DNA of 64,000 nucleotides, taken from Paracidovorax citrulli. Its GTDB lineage: Bacteria > Pseudomonadota > Gammaproteobacteria > Burkholderiales > Burkholderiaceae_C. Made by a program: the position numbers and the translations under genes. The notes under the pieces were generated by a model, which worked only from the letters and a program-made list of their open reading frames with translations, searched no databases and was not told the DNA's origin. The DNA lies in NCBI RefSeq assembly GCF_900100305.1, contig NZ_FNEY01000026.1:1-64000 (forward strand). Reading direction: 5' to 3'. Below, one piece after another: positions 33,150 through 42,247 of the stretch (within the stretch, counting starts at the first letter, position 1; each line of letters begins with the position of its first letter).

Positions 33150-34130
33150 ATGACCCGACCCCGCATCCTCGTTGCCCGTGCCATCTTCCCCGACGTGGTG
33201 AACCGCCTCGCCGGGCACTTCGAGGTGGAGGCCAACCCGGAGGACGTGATCTGGAGCCCGGCCGAACTGGCCGAGCGCCTCGCCGACAAGGACGGCGCCC
33301 TCACCACCGGCAGCCAGCGCATCGACGCGGCGCTGGTCGCGGCATGCCCGCGCCTGCGCATCGTCGCCAACATGGCCGTGGGCTACAACAACTTCGACGT
33401 GGACGCGCTCACTGCCGCAGGGGTGCAGGCCACGAATACGCCCGACGTGTTGACGGAGACCACGGCGGATTTCGGCTTCGCGCTGCTCATGGCCACGGCC
33501 CGGCGCGTGACCGAGAGCGAGATCTACCTGCGCGAAGGCCGCTGGAGCAAGTGGAGCTACGACATGTTCGCGGGCTCGGACGTGCACGGCTCCACGCTGG
33601 GCATCCTGGGCATGGGGCGCATCGGACAGGGCATCGCGCGCCGCGGCGCGCACGGCTTCGGCATGAACGTGATCTACCACAACCGCTCGCGCCTCCCGCC
33701 GGAGCTCGAGGCCGGGTGCAAGGCCCGGTATGTGTCCAAGGAGGAGCTGCTGCGCGAGGCGGACCACCTCGTGCTCGTGCTGCCGTACACGCCCGAATCG
33801 CACCACGCCATCGGCGCGGCCGAGCTCGCGCAGATGAAGCCCACGGCCAACCTCATCAACATCGCGCGCGGCGGCATCGTGGATGACGCCGCGCTGGCGC
33901 AGGCGCTGCGCGAGCGGCGCATCGCCGCCGCAGGCCTGGACGTGTTCGAGGGCGAGCCGAAGGTGCATCCGGACCTGCTGACGGTGCCCAACGTGGTGCT
34001 CACGCCGCACATCGCGAGCGCGACGGTGCCCACCCGGCGTGCGATGGCCAACCTCGCGGCGGACAACCTGATCGCGTTCTTCGATGGGCGCGGCGCGCTC
34101 ACGCCCGTGAACACGCCCCGGCCCCGTTGA
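33150..34130 (+). CDS. D-2-hydroxyacid dehydrogenase (glyoxylate/hydroxypyruvate reductase type)
   Basis: A 326-residue NAD(P)-dependent dehydrogenase. The dinucleotide motif is LGILGMGRIGQGIARRG (near 150). Catalytic residues are Arg in NIARGGIVDD (near 236), Glu in FEGEPKVHP (near 265) and His in TPHIASAT (near 287). It resembles GhrB/TkrA reductases that act on glyoxylate, hydroxypyruvate or 2-ketogluconate. The short CGTC tandem tract at 33080-33100 lies in the leader. The exact substrate is uncertain. Confidence 0.9.
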   Translation: MTRPRILVARAIFPDVVNRLAGHFEVEANPEDVIWSPAELAERLADKDGALTTGSQRIDAALVAACPRLRIVANMAVGYNNFDVDALTAAGVQATNTPDVLTETTADFGFALLMATARRVTESEIYLREGRWSKWSYDMFAGSDVHGSTLGILGMGRIGQGIARRGAHGFGMNVIYHNRSRLPPELEAGCKARYVSKEELLREADHLVLVLPYTPESHHAIGAAELAQMKPTANLINIARGGIVDDAALAQALRERRIAAAGLDVFEGEPKVHPDLLTVPNVVLTPHIASATVPTRRAMANLAADNLIAFFDGRGALTPVNTPRPR

Positions 34131-34193
34131 GGGCCGCTCCATCGCCCGCCGGTCCCCGGGGCCGGCAGTTGACAACGAAACGTCTGGATTGGC

Positions 34194-35618
34194 ATGTCGA
34201 TTGAATGGCTGGCGGTGTTCGCGTTGCTCGCGCTCATCACCGTGCTCCTGGGGGTGCTGCTGCTGCGCAGCCCCCGACCCGAGCTTCCACCCGAATGGGC
34301 CATGCGGCTGCAGCGCCTGGAGCAGGTGGCCCAGGCCACCCAACTGGCCGTGGCGAAGAACGACGGCGCGCTGGAAGGCATGGCCCAGCAGTTGCGCGGT
34401 TTCACGCAGGCCACGCACGCGCACCTGGAGGGCCAGCGGGAGGTGCTGGACGAACGGCTCGCGCAGGCGGTGCACGATGCCCGTTCGGGCCGCGCGGAAC
34501 TGCGTGAAGGCTTCGACGCCTTCGAGGCCAGGCTGGGGCAGCGGATGGCCCAGGCGCAGGCCGATGCCGCCGTGGCCCGCCGCGAACTGGCGGATGCCCT
34601 GGGCGCCTTCCGCGCCGAGCTGACGCAGACCTCGGAATCGCTGCGCGCCGCGCTGCACGAGCGCCTCGCGGCCATCCAGTCGGACAACGCGGCCCGTCTG
34701 GAGGAGATGCGCCGCACCGTGGACGAGAAACTGCACGCCACGCTGGAGCAGCGGCTGGGCGAGTCGTTCAGGATGGTGAGCGACCGGCTCGAGCAGGTGC
34801 ACCGCGGCCTGGGCGAGATGCAGACGCTGGCCGCCAGCGTGGGCGACCTCAAGCGCGTGATGACCAACGTGAAGACGCGCGGCACCTGGGGCGAACTGCA
34901 GCTGGGCGCCATCATCGAGAACGTGCTGGCGCCGGAGCAGTACGCACGCAACGTGAAGACGGTGCCGGGCAGCGACGAACTGGTGGAGTTCGCCATCCGC
35001 CTGCCGGGGCGGGGCCAGGAGGAGCCGGTCTGGCTGCCCATCGACGCGAAGTTCCCGGTGGAGTCCTACCAGCGCCTGCTGGACGCGCACGACGCGGCGG
35101 ACAAGGCGGCCGTCCTCGCGGCGGGCAACGCGCTGGAGGCCGCGGTTCGCTTCGAGGCGCGCAAGATCGCCGCCAAGTATGTGTCGCCGCCGCACACGAC
35201 CGATTTCGCGGTGCTGTACCTGCCCACCGAAGGGCTGTTCGCCGAGGTGGTCCGCCGTCCGGGCCTCGTGGAGGCGCTGCAGGGCGAATGCCGGGTGATG
35301 GTGGCAGGGCCCGCGAACCTCGCGGCGATGCTCAGCAGCCTGCAGATGGGTTTCAAGACGCTGGCGATCGAGAAGCGGTCTTCCGAGGTGTGGGGGCTGC
35401 TGGGCGCGGTGAAGACGGAATTCGCCAAGTTCGGCGATGTGGTGGAGGCCACGCGCAAGTCGATCGATGCCGCGGCCAAGCGGTTCGACGAGGTGGGGGT
35501 GCGCACGCGCGCCATCCAGCGGCGGCTGCGGGACGTGCAGGAGCTGCCCGCCGCGCAGGAGGACTCGGCCGCGTCGCTGGGTGCGCCCGTGGATTCCGGG
35601 ACGCAGGGGCAGGTCTGA
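34194..35618 (+). CDS. rmuC: DNA recombination protein RmuC
   Basis: A 474-residue RmuC. An N-terminal membrane helix (WLAVFALLALITVLLGVLLL) is followed by a long coiled coil (~residues 35-215). The restriction-endonuclease-like core comes next: GTWGELQLGAIIENVLAPEQY, WLPIDAKFPVESYQ (with catalytic-type Asp and Lys) and FAVLYLPTEGLFAEV. RmuC limits inversions at short repeats; related proteins act in anti-transposon or genome maintenance. The stop lies 1 nt before the MFS gene, so the two are co-transcribed. Confidence 0.93.
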   Translation: MSIEWLAVFALLALITVLLGVLLLRSPRPELPPEWAMRLQRLEQVAQATQLAVAKNDGALEGMAQQLRGFTQATHAHLEGQREVLDERLAQAVHDARSGRAELREGFDAFEARLGQRMAQAQADAAVARRELADALGAFRAELTQTSESLRAALHERLAAIQSDNAARLEEMRRTVDEKLHATLEQRLGESFRMVSDRLEQVHRGLGEMQTLAASVGDLKRVMTNVKTRGTWGELQLGAIIENVLAPEQYARNVKTVPGSDELVEFAIRLPGRGQEEPVWLPIDAKFPVESYQRLLDAHDAADKAAVLAAGNALEAAVRFEARKIAAKYVSPPHTTDFAVLYLPTEGLFAEVVRRPGLVEALQGECRVMVAGPANLAAMLSSLQMGFKTLAIEKRSSEVWGLLGAVKTEFAKFGDVVEATRKSIDAAAKRFDEVGVRTRAIQRRLRDVQELPAAQEDSAASLGAPVDSGTQGQV

Positions 35619-35619
35619 G

Positions 35620-36864
35620 ATGGACGGGGCGCTCGCACGGCTGATCGCCGGCCAGGTATGCATCCACGCCAGCATGACGGGCATGCGCCTCGCGGCCCCG
35701 CTGCTGGCGCTGCGCGAGGGCTACAGCGCCGCGGCCGTGGGCACCCTGCTGGCGCTGTTCGCGCTCACCCAGGTATTCCTGTCGCTGCCCGCGGGCCGGT
35801 ATGCCGACCGCCACGGCCTGAAGCGGCCGGTCGGCTGGGCGGTGGGCGTGGCCTGCGCGGGCGCGGCCGGAGCGCTCGTCTGGCCGGCTTTCCCCATGCT
35901 CTGCCTGGCCGCGCTGCTGACCGGCGGGGCATCGGGCGCGGCCATGATCGCGCTGCAGCGCCACGTGGGCCGCGCGGCGCACGATTCCGAGCAACTGCGG
36001 CGGGTGTTCAGCTGGCTGGCCATCGGCCCGGCGGTGTCGAACTTCGTGGGGCCGTTTTTCACAGGCCTGCTGATCGACCATGCGGGGCCCGTGCCCGGCA
36101 GCACCGAAGGCTACCGCGCGGCCTTCGCACTCACGGCGATGCTGCCGGTGGCGACGTGGTTCTGGGTGCGCGCCACGGTGGAGCTGCCCCCGATCGTGGC
36201 GCCCGAAGGCGGCACGCGCCCCCGCGCCTGGGAACTGCTGGGCCATGCCGGGTTCCGCCGGCTGCTGTTCGTCAACTGGCTGCTGTCCTCCTGCTGGGAC
36301 GTGCACACCTTCGTGGTGCCGCTGCTGGGGCACGAGCGGGGTCTGTCCGCTTCGGTCATCGGCTCCATCCTCGGTGCCTTCGCCATCGCGGCCGCGGCCA
36401 TCCGCGTGCTCATGCCGATCGTGGCCGCGCGCCTGAAGGAGGCCGCCGTGGTGACGTGGGCCATGGTGGCGACCGCCTTGCTCTTCGCCGTCTATCCGCT
36501 GCTGCCCAGCGCGTGGGCGCTCGGCCTGTGCTCGGTGCTGCTGGGGTTCGCGCTGGGTTCGGTGCAGCCCATGATCATGAGCATGCTGCACCAGATCACG
36601 CCCCACCATCGCCACGGCGAGGCGCTGGGCCTGCGCCTCATGGCGATCAATGCGTCCAGCGTGGCGATGCCCGTGCTGTTCGGCTCGGCCGGCGCGCTGA
36701 TCGGCGTGGCCGGACTGTTCTGGGTGGTGGGGGTGTCGTGGGGCTGGGTTCGAGGGTGGCGCGCCGGCTGGGGGCCGTTGATCAGTGATCCCTGCGCATC
36801 CCGGCCGAATTGGGGCGCGAAGAAAGCACACCGTTGTCGATCAGGTGCAGCAGCCCGCGTATGA
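35620..36864 (+). CDS. Major facilitator superfamily transporter
   Basis: A 414-residue MFS permease with 12 hydrophobic segments. The signature loop between helices 2 and 3 is AGRYADRHGLKRPVGW. The central cytoplasmic loop carries PEGGTRPRAWELLGHAG, and LLPSAWALGLCSVLLGFALGSVQP lies in the second half. It is probably a drug or metabolite exporter. The last ~27 codons (SDPCASRPNW onward) run antisense into the end of the candidate effector gene and look unlike a transporter tail, so the original 3' end may have been replaced. It starts 1 nt after rmuC. Confidence 0.85.
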   Translation: MDGALARLIAGQVCIHASMTGMRLAAPLLALREGYSAAAVGTLLALFALTQVFLSLPAGRYADRHGLKRPVGWAVGVACAGAAGALVWPAFPMLCLAALLTGGASGAAMIALQRHVGRAAHDSEQLRRVFSWLAIGPAVSNFVGPFFTGLLIDHAGPVPGSTEGYRAAFALTAMLPVATWFWVRATVELPPIVAPEGGTRPRAWELLGHAGFRRLLFVNWLLSSCWDVHTFVVPLLGHERGLSASVIGSILGAFAIAAAAIRVLMPIVAARLKEAAVVTWAMVATALLFAVYPLLPSAWALGLCSVLLGFALGSVQPMIMSMLHQITPHHRHGEALGLRLMAINASSVAMPVLFGSAGALIGVAGLFWVVGVSWGWVRGWRAGWGPLISDPCASRPNWGAKKAHRCRSGAAARV

Positions 36865-37618
36865 GTTGACCAAGGTCCCCGTGTGCAGCGTTAAGAGCGG
36901 CGACGACCTCTCGGCGCGCACTTCCCGCGCGCAAATCCATGAGATGGTCGGTCAACTGTGGCAGGCGGTTGCCCACCAAGGCCGCGAGGCTCCCGGCAGG
37001 CGGGGGCTCATTGCCAAACGTCATGGCCTCGTTCATGGTCTCGTTGAACAGTTCAGCGCTGATGATCGTGTTCCTGCCGGAGGCCGCGGCCTCCCGTTCT
37101 GCCTCCTGTCTCAGCGCCTCAATAGCATTCGCGGCATCCCGGATGATGTCGCCCGTCAGGATCAGCATGGTGCGCGCGAGCAGCAGGGTGACGCCGGCGC
37201 TTGCCACCCGGACTCCGGTCACGGCCGATGCTGGATCATTGCGGCTTACGCTGGCGACGGAGTAGGCGGCGCCTCCGGCCGCCATGGTGAGGCCGGTGGT
37301 CAGGATGGGGTGGTTCGCGGCTCCGCGTGCCGCTGCCATCCCCGCCCGGGCGCCTGCGCGTGCCAGTTGGGCGCCTTCGCCTGCCGCGGACTGCGCCGTG
37401 CGCTGTAGCGTCTGCAGTGCGGTTCGCAGGCGACCCTGTTGTTCTTCATGGCCGGTGCGCGCCCGACTGGACGATTCGGGGCGTTCTGGAGGTCCGCCTT
37501 CGGCGGCGGTGTGCCGTGAGCTGGTGCGCTGGCGCGCAGTGGTGCTCGATCCTGCGTAGCTGGAGGACGCACCCTGACTGGCGCTGGAAGATGCTGTGTT
37601 CGAGTTGATGCGGGGCAT
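36782..37618 (-). CDS. Candidate type III secretion effector (HrpX/PIP-box-associated)
   Basis: A 278-residue protein I cannot assign to a family. The first ~55 residues are strongly Ser/Thr/Ala-rich and poor in acidic residues (MPRINSNTASSSASQGASSS, then YAGSSTTARQRTSS), as in type III secretion signals. Residues ~60-115 are polar and helical. Two hydrophobic stretches (HPILTTGLTMAAGGAAYSVA; SAGVTLLLARTMLILTGDII) could be membrane segments, and the C-terminal ~100 residues are helical. ATG 37618 has AGGAG 5 nt upstream. A perfect PIP box lies 62 nt upstream of the start. GC is slightly lower than its neighbours. It sits between an MFS gene it overlaps tail to tail and the LOG gene. Secretion is inferred, not shown. 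Confidence 0.7.
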   Translation of the reverse strand: MPRINSNTASSSASQGASSSYAGSSTTARQRTSSRHTAAEGGPPERPESSSRARTGHEEQQGRLRTALQTLQRTAQSAAGEGAQLARAGARAGMAAARGAANHPILTTGLTMAAGGAAYSVASVSRNDPASAVTGVRVASAGVTLLLARTMLILTGDIIRDAANAIEALRQEAEREAAASGRNTIISAELFNETMNEAMTFGNEPPPAGSLAALVGNRLPQLTDHLMDLRAGSARREVVAALNAAHGDLGQLIRGLLHLIDNGVLSSRPNSAGMRRDH

Positions 37619-37679
37619 TGGGGCTCCTGTCTTGTATGCCCCCATTCTTCGCCTGTCGGGCGCTGTGCCCAGGACGCGC

Positions 37680-37704
37680 GCGAAATGCATGTCCAACGTG
37701 CGAA
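37680..37704 (-). promoter_or_regulatory. PIP box (HrpX-type binding site)
   Basis: On the minus strand TTCGC (37704-37700), exactly 15 bases, then TTCGC (37684-37680). This is the plant-inducible-promoter box TTCGC-N15-TTCGC bound by HrpX/HrpB-type AraC activators of type III secretion genes. An AT-richer hexamer, AAGAAT, lies ~31 bases downstream, where the -10 element is expected. Confidence 0.75.
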
Positions 37705-37752
37705 GCTGCCCGCGAACGCCCCAGGCGCCGGACGTCGTGCCCGGGCGTCCAC

Positions 37753-38616
37753 TCACAATTTGTAGAACGCCTTGATGAACCCCCAGGCCTCTTCCGGATC
37801 GTCCGTGTGGCGGAAGAGGTTCAGATCGTCCGCCGAGATCGTGCCCTGTTCCACCAGCGCGTCGAAGTTGACGAGCTTTTTCCAGAATTCGGTGCCGAAG
37901 AGCACGATGGGTACGGGCCTGGCCTTGCCGGTCTGCACCAGCGTGAGTACCTCGAACAACTCGTCGAGCGTGCCGAAGCCGCCAGGGAACGCCACCAGCG
38001 CCTTCGCGCGCATCATGAAGTGCATCTTGCGCAGCGCGAAGTAGTGGAACTTGAAGGACAGCGACGGCGAGATGTAGCGGTTGCCGCTCTGCTCGTGCGG
38101 CAGGGCGATGTTGAGGCCCACGTTGAGCGCTCCGGCTTCGTGCGCGCCGCGGTTGGCGGCCTCCATGATGCCCGGGCCGCCGCCGGTGCAGATGTAGATG
38201 CGGTCAGAGGGTGGAAGCTGCTGGCTGTAGTTCGCCACGACGCCGGCGAAGCGGCGCGCGAGGTCGTAGTAGCGGGCATTGCGCACGGCCAGTTGCGCAC
38301 GCGCGATGCGGGATGCGTCCCCGCTGGCCTCGGCATCGGCCAGTTGCTGCGCGGCGTCTTCGGGCGCCAGGAAGCGCGCGCTGCCGTACACCACCACGGT
38401 GTTCTCGATACCCTGGGCGGTCTGGCCGAGGTCGGGCTTGAGCATCTCGAGCTGGAAGCGGATGCCGCGCGTTTCGCGGCGCAGCATGAATTCGGGGTCC
38501 GCGAAGGCGAGCCGGTAGGCATCCGCATGCAGGGGATTGCCGTTCACGGCATGGTTGTGCAGCTCGGCCCAGGCGTTGGCCAGCCGGCTTTCGTTGAGTT
38601 CGGTGTTGGATTCCAT
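37753..38616 (-). CDS. LOG family protein (nucleotide 5'-monophosphate phosphoribohydrolase-like)
   Basis: A 287-residue protein with the LOG/TIGR00730-type Rossmann fold. The N-terminal ~70 residues are helical. Then VVVYGSARF, CTGGGPGIMEAANRGAHEAG and the hallmark VAFPGGFGTLDELFEVLTLVQTGK (PGGxGTxxE) follow. Family members cleave nucleotide monophosphates, including cytokinin ribotides to free cytokinin, or act in nucleotide salvage (PpnN-like). Cytokinin activation would suit a plant-associated bacterium but cannot be read from sequence. ATG 38616 was chosen; two further in-frame ATGs lie upstream. Confidence 0.88.
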   Translation of the reverse strand: MESNTELNESRLANAWAELHNHAVNGNPLHADAYRLAFADPEFMLRRETRGIRFQLEMLKPDLGQTAQGIENTVVVYGSARFLAPEDAAQQLADAEASGDASRIARAQLAVRNARYYDLARRFAGVVANYSQQLPPSDRIYICTGGGPGIMEAANRGAHEAGALNVGLNIALPHEQSGNRYISPSLSFKFHYFALRKMHFMMRAKALVAFPGGFGTLDELFEVLTLVQTGKARPVPIVLFGTEFWKKLVNFDALVEQGTISADDLNLFRHTDDPEEAWGFIKAFYKL

Positions 38617-38686
38617 GGAAGCGATGGTGCGGAGGGAAGATGGCACGGCCGTGGCCATGCGGGAACAGTGGCAAGTGTGCGACAAA

Positions 38687-39067
38687 TCAGCGGGCCAGCC
38701 ACCACAGCGCCGAGCGCATGCCGGCCCAGGTGAGGGCCAGCGAGCCGCCCAGGTGCAGCGCGATGGTGCCGAACGCCAGCCCGAAGCGCTGTTGCATGAG
38801 CATGGTCACCACTTCGCCGGAGAAGCTCGAGAAGGTGGTGAGCGTTCCCAGGAAGCCGGTGATCACCAGCAGGCGCCACGCGGGATCGATGTCGGGGCGG
38901 CTGGTGAACACCGCCAGCGCGATGCCGATGCAGTAGCCCCCGATGAGGTTCACGGCCAGAGTGCCCCAGGGAATGAGCCCGCCCGGATTGAGCCAGAGTG
39001 CGAACCCCCAGCGCATCAGGGCGCCGACGCAGGCAGCCAGGCAGATGACGGCGATATTGAGCAGCAT
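38687..39067 (-). CDS. crcB: Fluoride efflux channel CrcB/Fluc
   Basis: A 126-residue four-helix membrane protein. Key motifs are GALMRWGFAL (near 15-24), WGTLAVNLIGGYCIGI (with the conserved Asn) and TGFLGTLTTFSSFSGE (the Phe-box and central Na+ site break). CrcB forms a dual-topology dimer that exports fluoride. No fluoride riboswitch fits: only ~40 nt separate it from the upstream dctM gene. It precedes the LOG gene by 70 nt. Confidence 0.93.
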   Translation of the reverse strand: MLLNIAVICLAACVGALMRWGFALWLNPGGLIPWGTLAVNLIGGYCIGIALAVFTSRPDIDPAWRLLVITGFLGTLTTFSSFSGEVVTMLMQQRFGLAFGTIALHLGGSLALTWAGMRSALWWLAR

Positions 39068-39106
39068 GCCCCGGAGTATGTCAGCACGCGCGGGCGCGCC
39101 CGGGGT

Positions 39107-40420
39107 TCACCCTCCGTCCTTGCCCATCACCAGGTCCGGCAGCACGGTGACGATCTGCGGGAAGAGGGTGATGAGCGCGATGCAAACCACCAGGCATACG
39201 AAGAACGGGATGGCAGCGCGGGCGATGGTATTGCTGTCCTTGCCCGTCATGTTCTGCAGCACGAAGAGGTTGAACCCTACCGGCGGCGTGACCTCGGCGA
39301 TCTCCACCAGCAGCACGATGAAGATGCCGAACCACACCAGGTCGAAGCCGGCTTTCTGGATCATCGGCAGTACCACCGCGCTGGTGAGCACGATCATGCT
39401 GATGCCGTCGAGCGCGGTGCCCAGCACCAGATAGACCAGTGTCAGCACCGCGATCAGCGCGTAGGGCGGCAGGTGCATGGATTCGACCCATTCGGCCAGC
39501 TCGCGCGGTATGCCGGTGAAGGCCATGGTCTTGGTGAGGAAGGCCGCGCCCGCGAGGATGAACATGATCATGCAGCTGGTGCGTGTCGCGCCCATCAGTC
39601 CTTCGGAAAAATTCCGCCAGGTCAGCGACCGGCTCCAGAGGGCCAGCCCCAGGGATCCCGCCACGCCGAAGGCCGCGCATTCGGTGGCCGTGGCGTAGCC
39701 CGCGACCAGCACCCAGACGATGAACACGATCAGCGCCGTGACGGGAATGAGATTGCCCGACCGCCTTATCTTCTGGCGCAGCGTGGTGGGCGGGTCGGCC
39801 GCCGGCACCCGGTCGGGATGCCGCAGGCTCCACCAGCCGATATAGCCCGAGAAGAGCAGCATGAGCAGCAGCCCCGGCAGGAAGCCCGCCAGGAAGATCC
39901 GGATGATGGAGGCATCGGCGGCCACCGCGTACACCACCATGGTGATGGAGGGCGGGATGAGGATGCCCAGCGTGCCGGCCGTGGCCAGCGAGCCGAGCGC
40001 CAGGCGCTCGTCGTAGCCGCGCCGCAGCAGTTCCGGCAGGGCGACCTTGCTGATGGTGGCGCAGGTGGCGGCCGAGGAGCCCGACACCGAGCCGAAGATG
40101 CCGCAGCCCAGGATGGTGGTGTGCATCAGCCGGCCCGGCACCCGGTTGAGCCAGGGCCGCAGCCCTTCGAACATCTCCTCGCTCAGCCGCGTGCGGAACA
40201 GGATCTCTCCCATCCAGATGAAAAGTGGCAGCGCGGCCAGTTCCCAGCTCGCGTTGCTCTCCCAGAAGGCGGAGAACAGGTTCTTGCCGGGCTGCGTGCT
40301 GGTGAAGAAGGCCTGCCCGACCCAGCCGCAGATGGCCAGCGTCATCGCGATCCAGACGCCGCCCGCGAGCAGCACGATCATCAGCAGCAACAGGATGCCG
40401 CCCACCATCAGGATGTCCAT
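39107..40420 (-). CDS. dctM: TRAP transporter large permease, DctM
   Basis: A 437-residue DctM subunit with about 12 membrane segments. It begins DILMVGGILLLLMIVLLAGG and contains FIWMGEILFRTRLSEEMFEGL, GSVSGSSAATCATISKVALPELLRRGY (the family's conserved scoop region) and LGILIPPSITMVVYAV. With DctQ it forms the Na+-driven membrane part of a tripartite importer for organic acids. It follows dctQ by 85 nt on the same strand. Confidence 0.94.
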   Translation of the reverse strand: MDILMVGGILLLLMIVLLAGGVWIAMTLAICGWVGQAFFTSTQPGKNLFSAFWESNASWELAALPLFIWMGEILFRTRLSEEMFEGLRPWLNRVPGRLMHTTILGCGIFGSVSGSSAATCATISKVALPELLRRGYDERLALGSLATAGTLGILIPPSITMVVYAVAADASIIRIFLAGFLPGLLLMLLFSGYIGWWSLRHPDRVPAADPPTTLRQKIRRSGNLIPVTALIVFIVWVLVAGYATATECAAFGVAGSLGLALWSRSLTWRNFSEGLMGATRTSCMIMFILAGAAFLTKTMAFTGIPRELAEWVESMHLPPYALIAVLTLVYLVLGTALDGISMIVLTSAVVLPMIQKAGFDLVWFGIFIVLLVEIAEVTPPVGFNLFVLQNMTGKDSNTIARAAIPFFVCLVVCIALITLFPQIVTVLPDLVMGKDGG

Positions 40421-40505
40421 GGCACTGGTCTTTCTGCCGCGCAGGGCGCAGCTTGGATTCTCGGAAACGGCGGCGGGAGAGGGGAGGAAGCGCCTGCGGT
40501 GCGCC

Positions 40506-41039
40506 TCAGATGTCGGCGGAGAAGTCCCCACGTGCATGGCGCTCCTCGACCGCGCGCACGAAGCTCGGCGTCCCGCCGCGCAGCACGATGAGGAATTCGT
40601 CCAGGACCGCCACCAGCAGCAGCACCGAGCCGATCGCGAAGCTCAGCTGGGGGATCCACATCGGCAGCGGCAGCAGGCCCTGGGCCACGTCATTGAACTC
40701 CCAGCTCTCATGGGTGAACAGGCAGGCGGACCAGGCGAGATAGGCCGTCGCCACCGTGCCGATGGCGAGCGCCGCCAGTTCGAAAGCGCGCCGCGGGCGC
40801 GGCGGGAGCCTTTCGAGCAGCAGGGTGACGCGCACGAAATCGCCGTGCTTGAAGGCATGGGCCATGGCGAAGAAGGCGGCCGCCGCGCAGAGCCAGGCGA
40901 CCACGTCGTTCAGCGCGCCGGTGCGCACCCCGGCCTCGCGCAGGACGCTCTGGGCGATCATCAGCGCGCAGATCAGCGCGACGCAGGCGGCGCCCAGGGC
41001 GCCTGCCGCGAGGTACAGGCGGTCGAGGAAGCGACGCAC
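40506..41039 (-). CDS. dctQ: TRAP transporter small permease, DctQ
   Basis: A 177-residue DctQ subunit with four membrane helices (LYLAAGALGAACVALICALMI; DVVAWLCAAAAFFAMAHAFKHGDFVRVTLL, where FKxGDFVRV is the family landmark; LAIGTVATAYLAWSACLFT; LSFAIGSVLLLVAVLDEF). It lies between dctP (7-nt gap) and dctM in one operon. The small C-terminal cytoplasmic tail is polar. Confidence 0.92.
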   Translation of the reverse strand: MRRFLDRLYLAAGALGAACVALICALMIAQSVLREAGVRTGALNDVVAWLCAAAAFFAMAHAFKHGDFVRVTLLLERLPPRPRRAFELAALAIGTVATAYLAWSACLFTHESWEFNDVAQGLLPLPMWIPQLSFAIGSVLLLVAVLDEFLIVLRGGTPSFVRAVEERHARGDFSADI

Positions 41040-41046
41040 GGCCGCC

Positions 41047-42048
41047 TCACTTGGCCGCGGCGACCGGTGCGGACTTGCGGTAGGCCGCGATGATGGCCTC
41101 GCCGTCCGGTCCCGCCTTGCGCAGCCAGTCGGCCAGCATCACGTCGCCCACCTGGCGCAGGTCGGCGGTGAGCTTGGCCGGCGGCGGCAGGATCTTCATG
41201 CCCTTGTCGGTCAGGGCCTTCTTGTACCACTCGTTCCTGTCCGCACTCAGCTTCCAGCCGCGCGTCTCGGCCTCCGCGGCGGCCTTGAGCAACCCGTCCT
41301 GCGCGGGTTTGTCGAGCGCGTCGAAGGCCTTGCGCGACACGATGACGGCATTCTTCGGCAGCCAGGCCTGCGTGTCGTAGAAATACTTGATGCTCTCGTA
41401 GAGCTTGCTGTCGTAGCCGGTGGAGCCGGACGTCATCATCGACTCCACCGCGCCGGTCGCCATCGCCTGCGAGAGTTCCGCGGCCTGGATGGTCACCGGC
41501 TGCGCGCCGATGAGCTCCGCGATCCTGGCGGTGGCGGGGCTGTAGGCGCGCCACTTGATGCCGCGCAGGTCCGCCACCGAGCCGATTTCCTTCTTGGTGT
41601 AGATGCCCTGCGGTGGCCACGCCACCGCATAGAGCAGGCGCAGTCCCTGGGCGCCGAGCAGGCGCTCCAGAACGGGCTTCTGGGCTTCGTACAGCCGCCG
41701 GGAATCGGTGTACGAGGTGGCGAGGAAGGGGATGCCGTCCACGCCGAAGACGGCGTTCTCGTTCTCGAAGTTGGGCAGCAGGATCTCTCCCGCCGGCGCC
41801 TGGCCGCCCTGCACCGCGCGCTTGATCTCGTTGGCCTTGAAGAGCGATGCGTTCGCGTGCACCGTGATGCGCAGCTTGCCGCCGGTCGCGGCTTCCGCAT
41901 CCTTGGCGAACTGCATCAGGTTCTCGGTGTGGAAGTTGGTGGCGGGGTACGCGGCCGCGAGGTCCCAGCGGACCTGCGCGGCGGACGGCGCTGCGGAAAG
42001 GACGCCGGCCAGGGCGAGGGCGAGGAGGGGAACGGCTCTGCGCTGCAT
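41047..42048 (-). CDS. dctP: TRAP transporter solute receptor, DctP type
   Basis: A 333-residue periplasmic receptor with a signal peptide ([20 protein letters not shown]). Family blocks are [67 protein letters not shown] (with the substrate-carboxylate-binding Arg) and [20 protein letters not shown]. Substrates of this clade are carboxylates; the exact one is unknown. It is the first gene of dctP-dctQ-dctM. ATG 42048 gives a standard signal peptide. Confidence 0.92.
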   Translation of the reverse strand: MQRRAVPLLALALAGVLSAAPSAAQVRWDLAAAYPATNFHTENLMQFAKDAEAATGGKLRITVHANASLFKANEIKRAVQGGQAPAGEILLPNFENENAVFGVDGIPFLATSYTDSRRLYEAQKPVLERLLGAQGLRLLYAVAWPPQGIYTKKEIGSVADLRGIKWRAYSPATARIAELIGAQPVTIQAAELSQAMATGAVESMMTSGSTGYDSKLYESIKYFYDTQAWLPKNAVIVSRKAFDALDKPAQDGLLKAAAEAETRGWKLSADRNEWYKKALTDKGMKILPPPAKLTADLRQVGDVMLADWLRKAGPDGEAIIAAYRKSAPVAAAK

Positions 42049-42247
42049 AGGTGCTCCGGAAGGAAAGGTCATCCAGGAAGGGCTGTGCGGCCCGGTACCG
42101 CGAACGCCGACACGGGCCGCCAGGGGCGCATCGAATGTAAGCGGGGCGCAGGGGATGGGCACCCCGGGTGCGACCCCGATGCCCCAACCTCCGCGCTGGT
42201 GCTATGCATGTCCCGTGCCAGGCGCGCTGCCGGGCCGGCGGGGGGCC

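Noticed and set aside
31548-35684. A 1378-codon minus-strand frame over pncB, the 2-hydroxyacid dehydrogenase and rmuC
   Set aside because: It is rich in Arg, His and Gly without any domain, and the plus-strand genes explain the DNA fully. It is an antisense shadow.
38620-39106. Possible fluoride riboswitch for crcB
   Set aside because: Only ~40 bases separate crcB from the gene before it, too few for the aptamer, and no matching core was seen.
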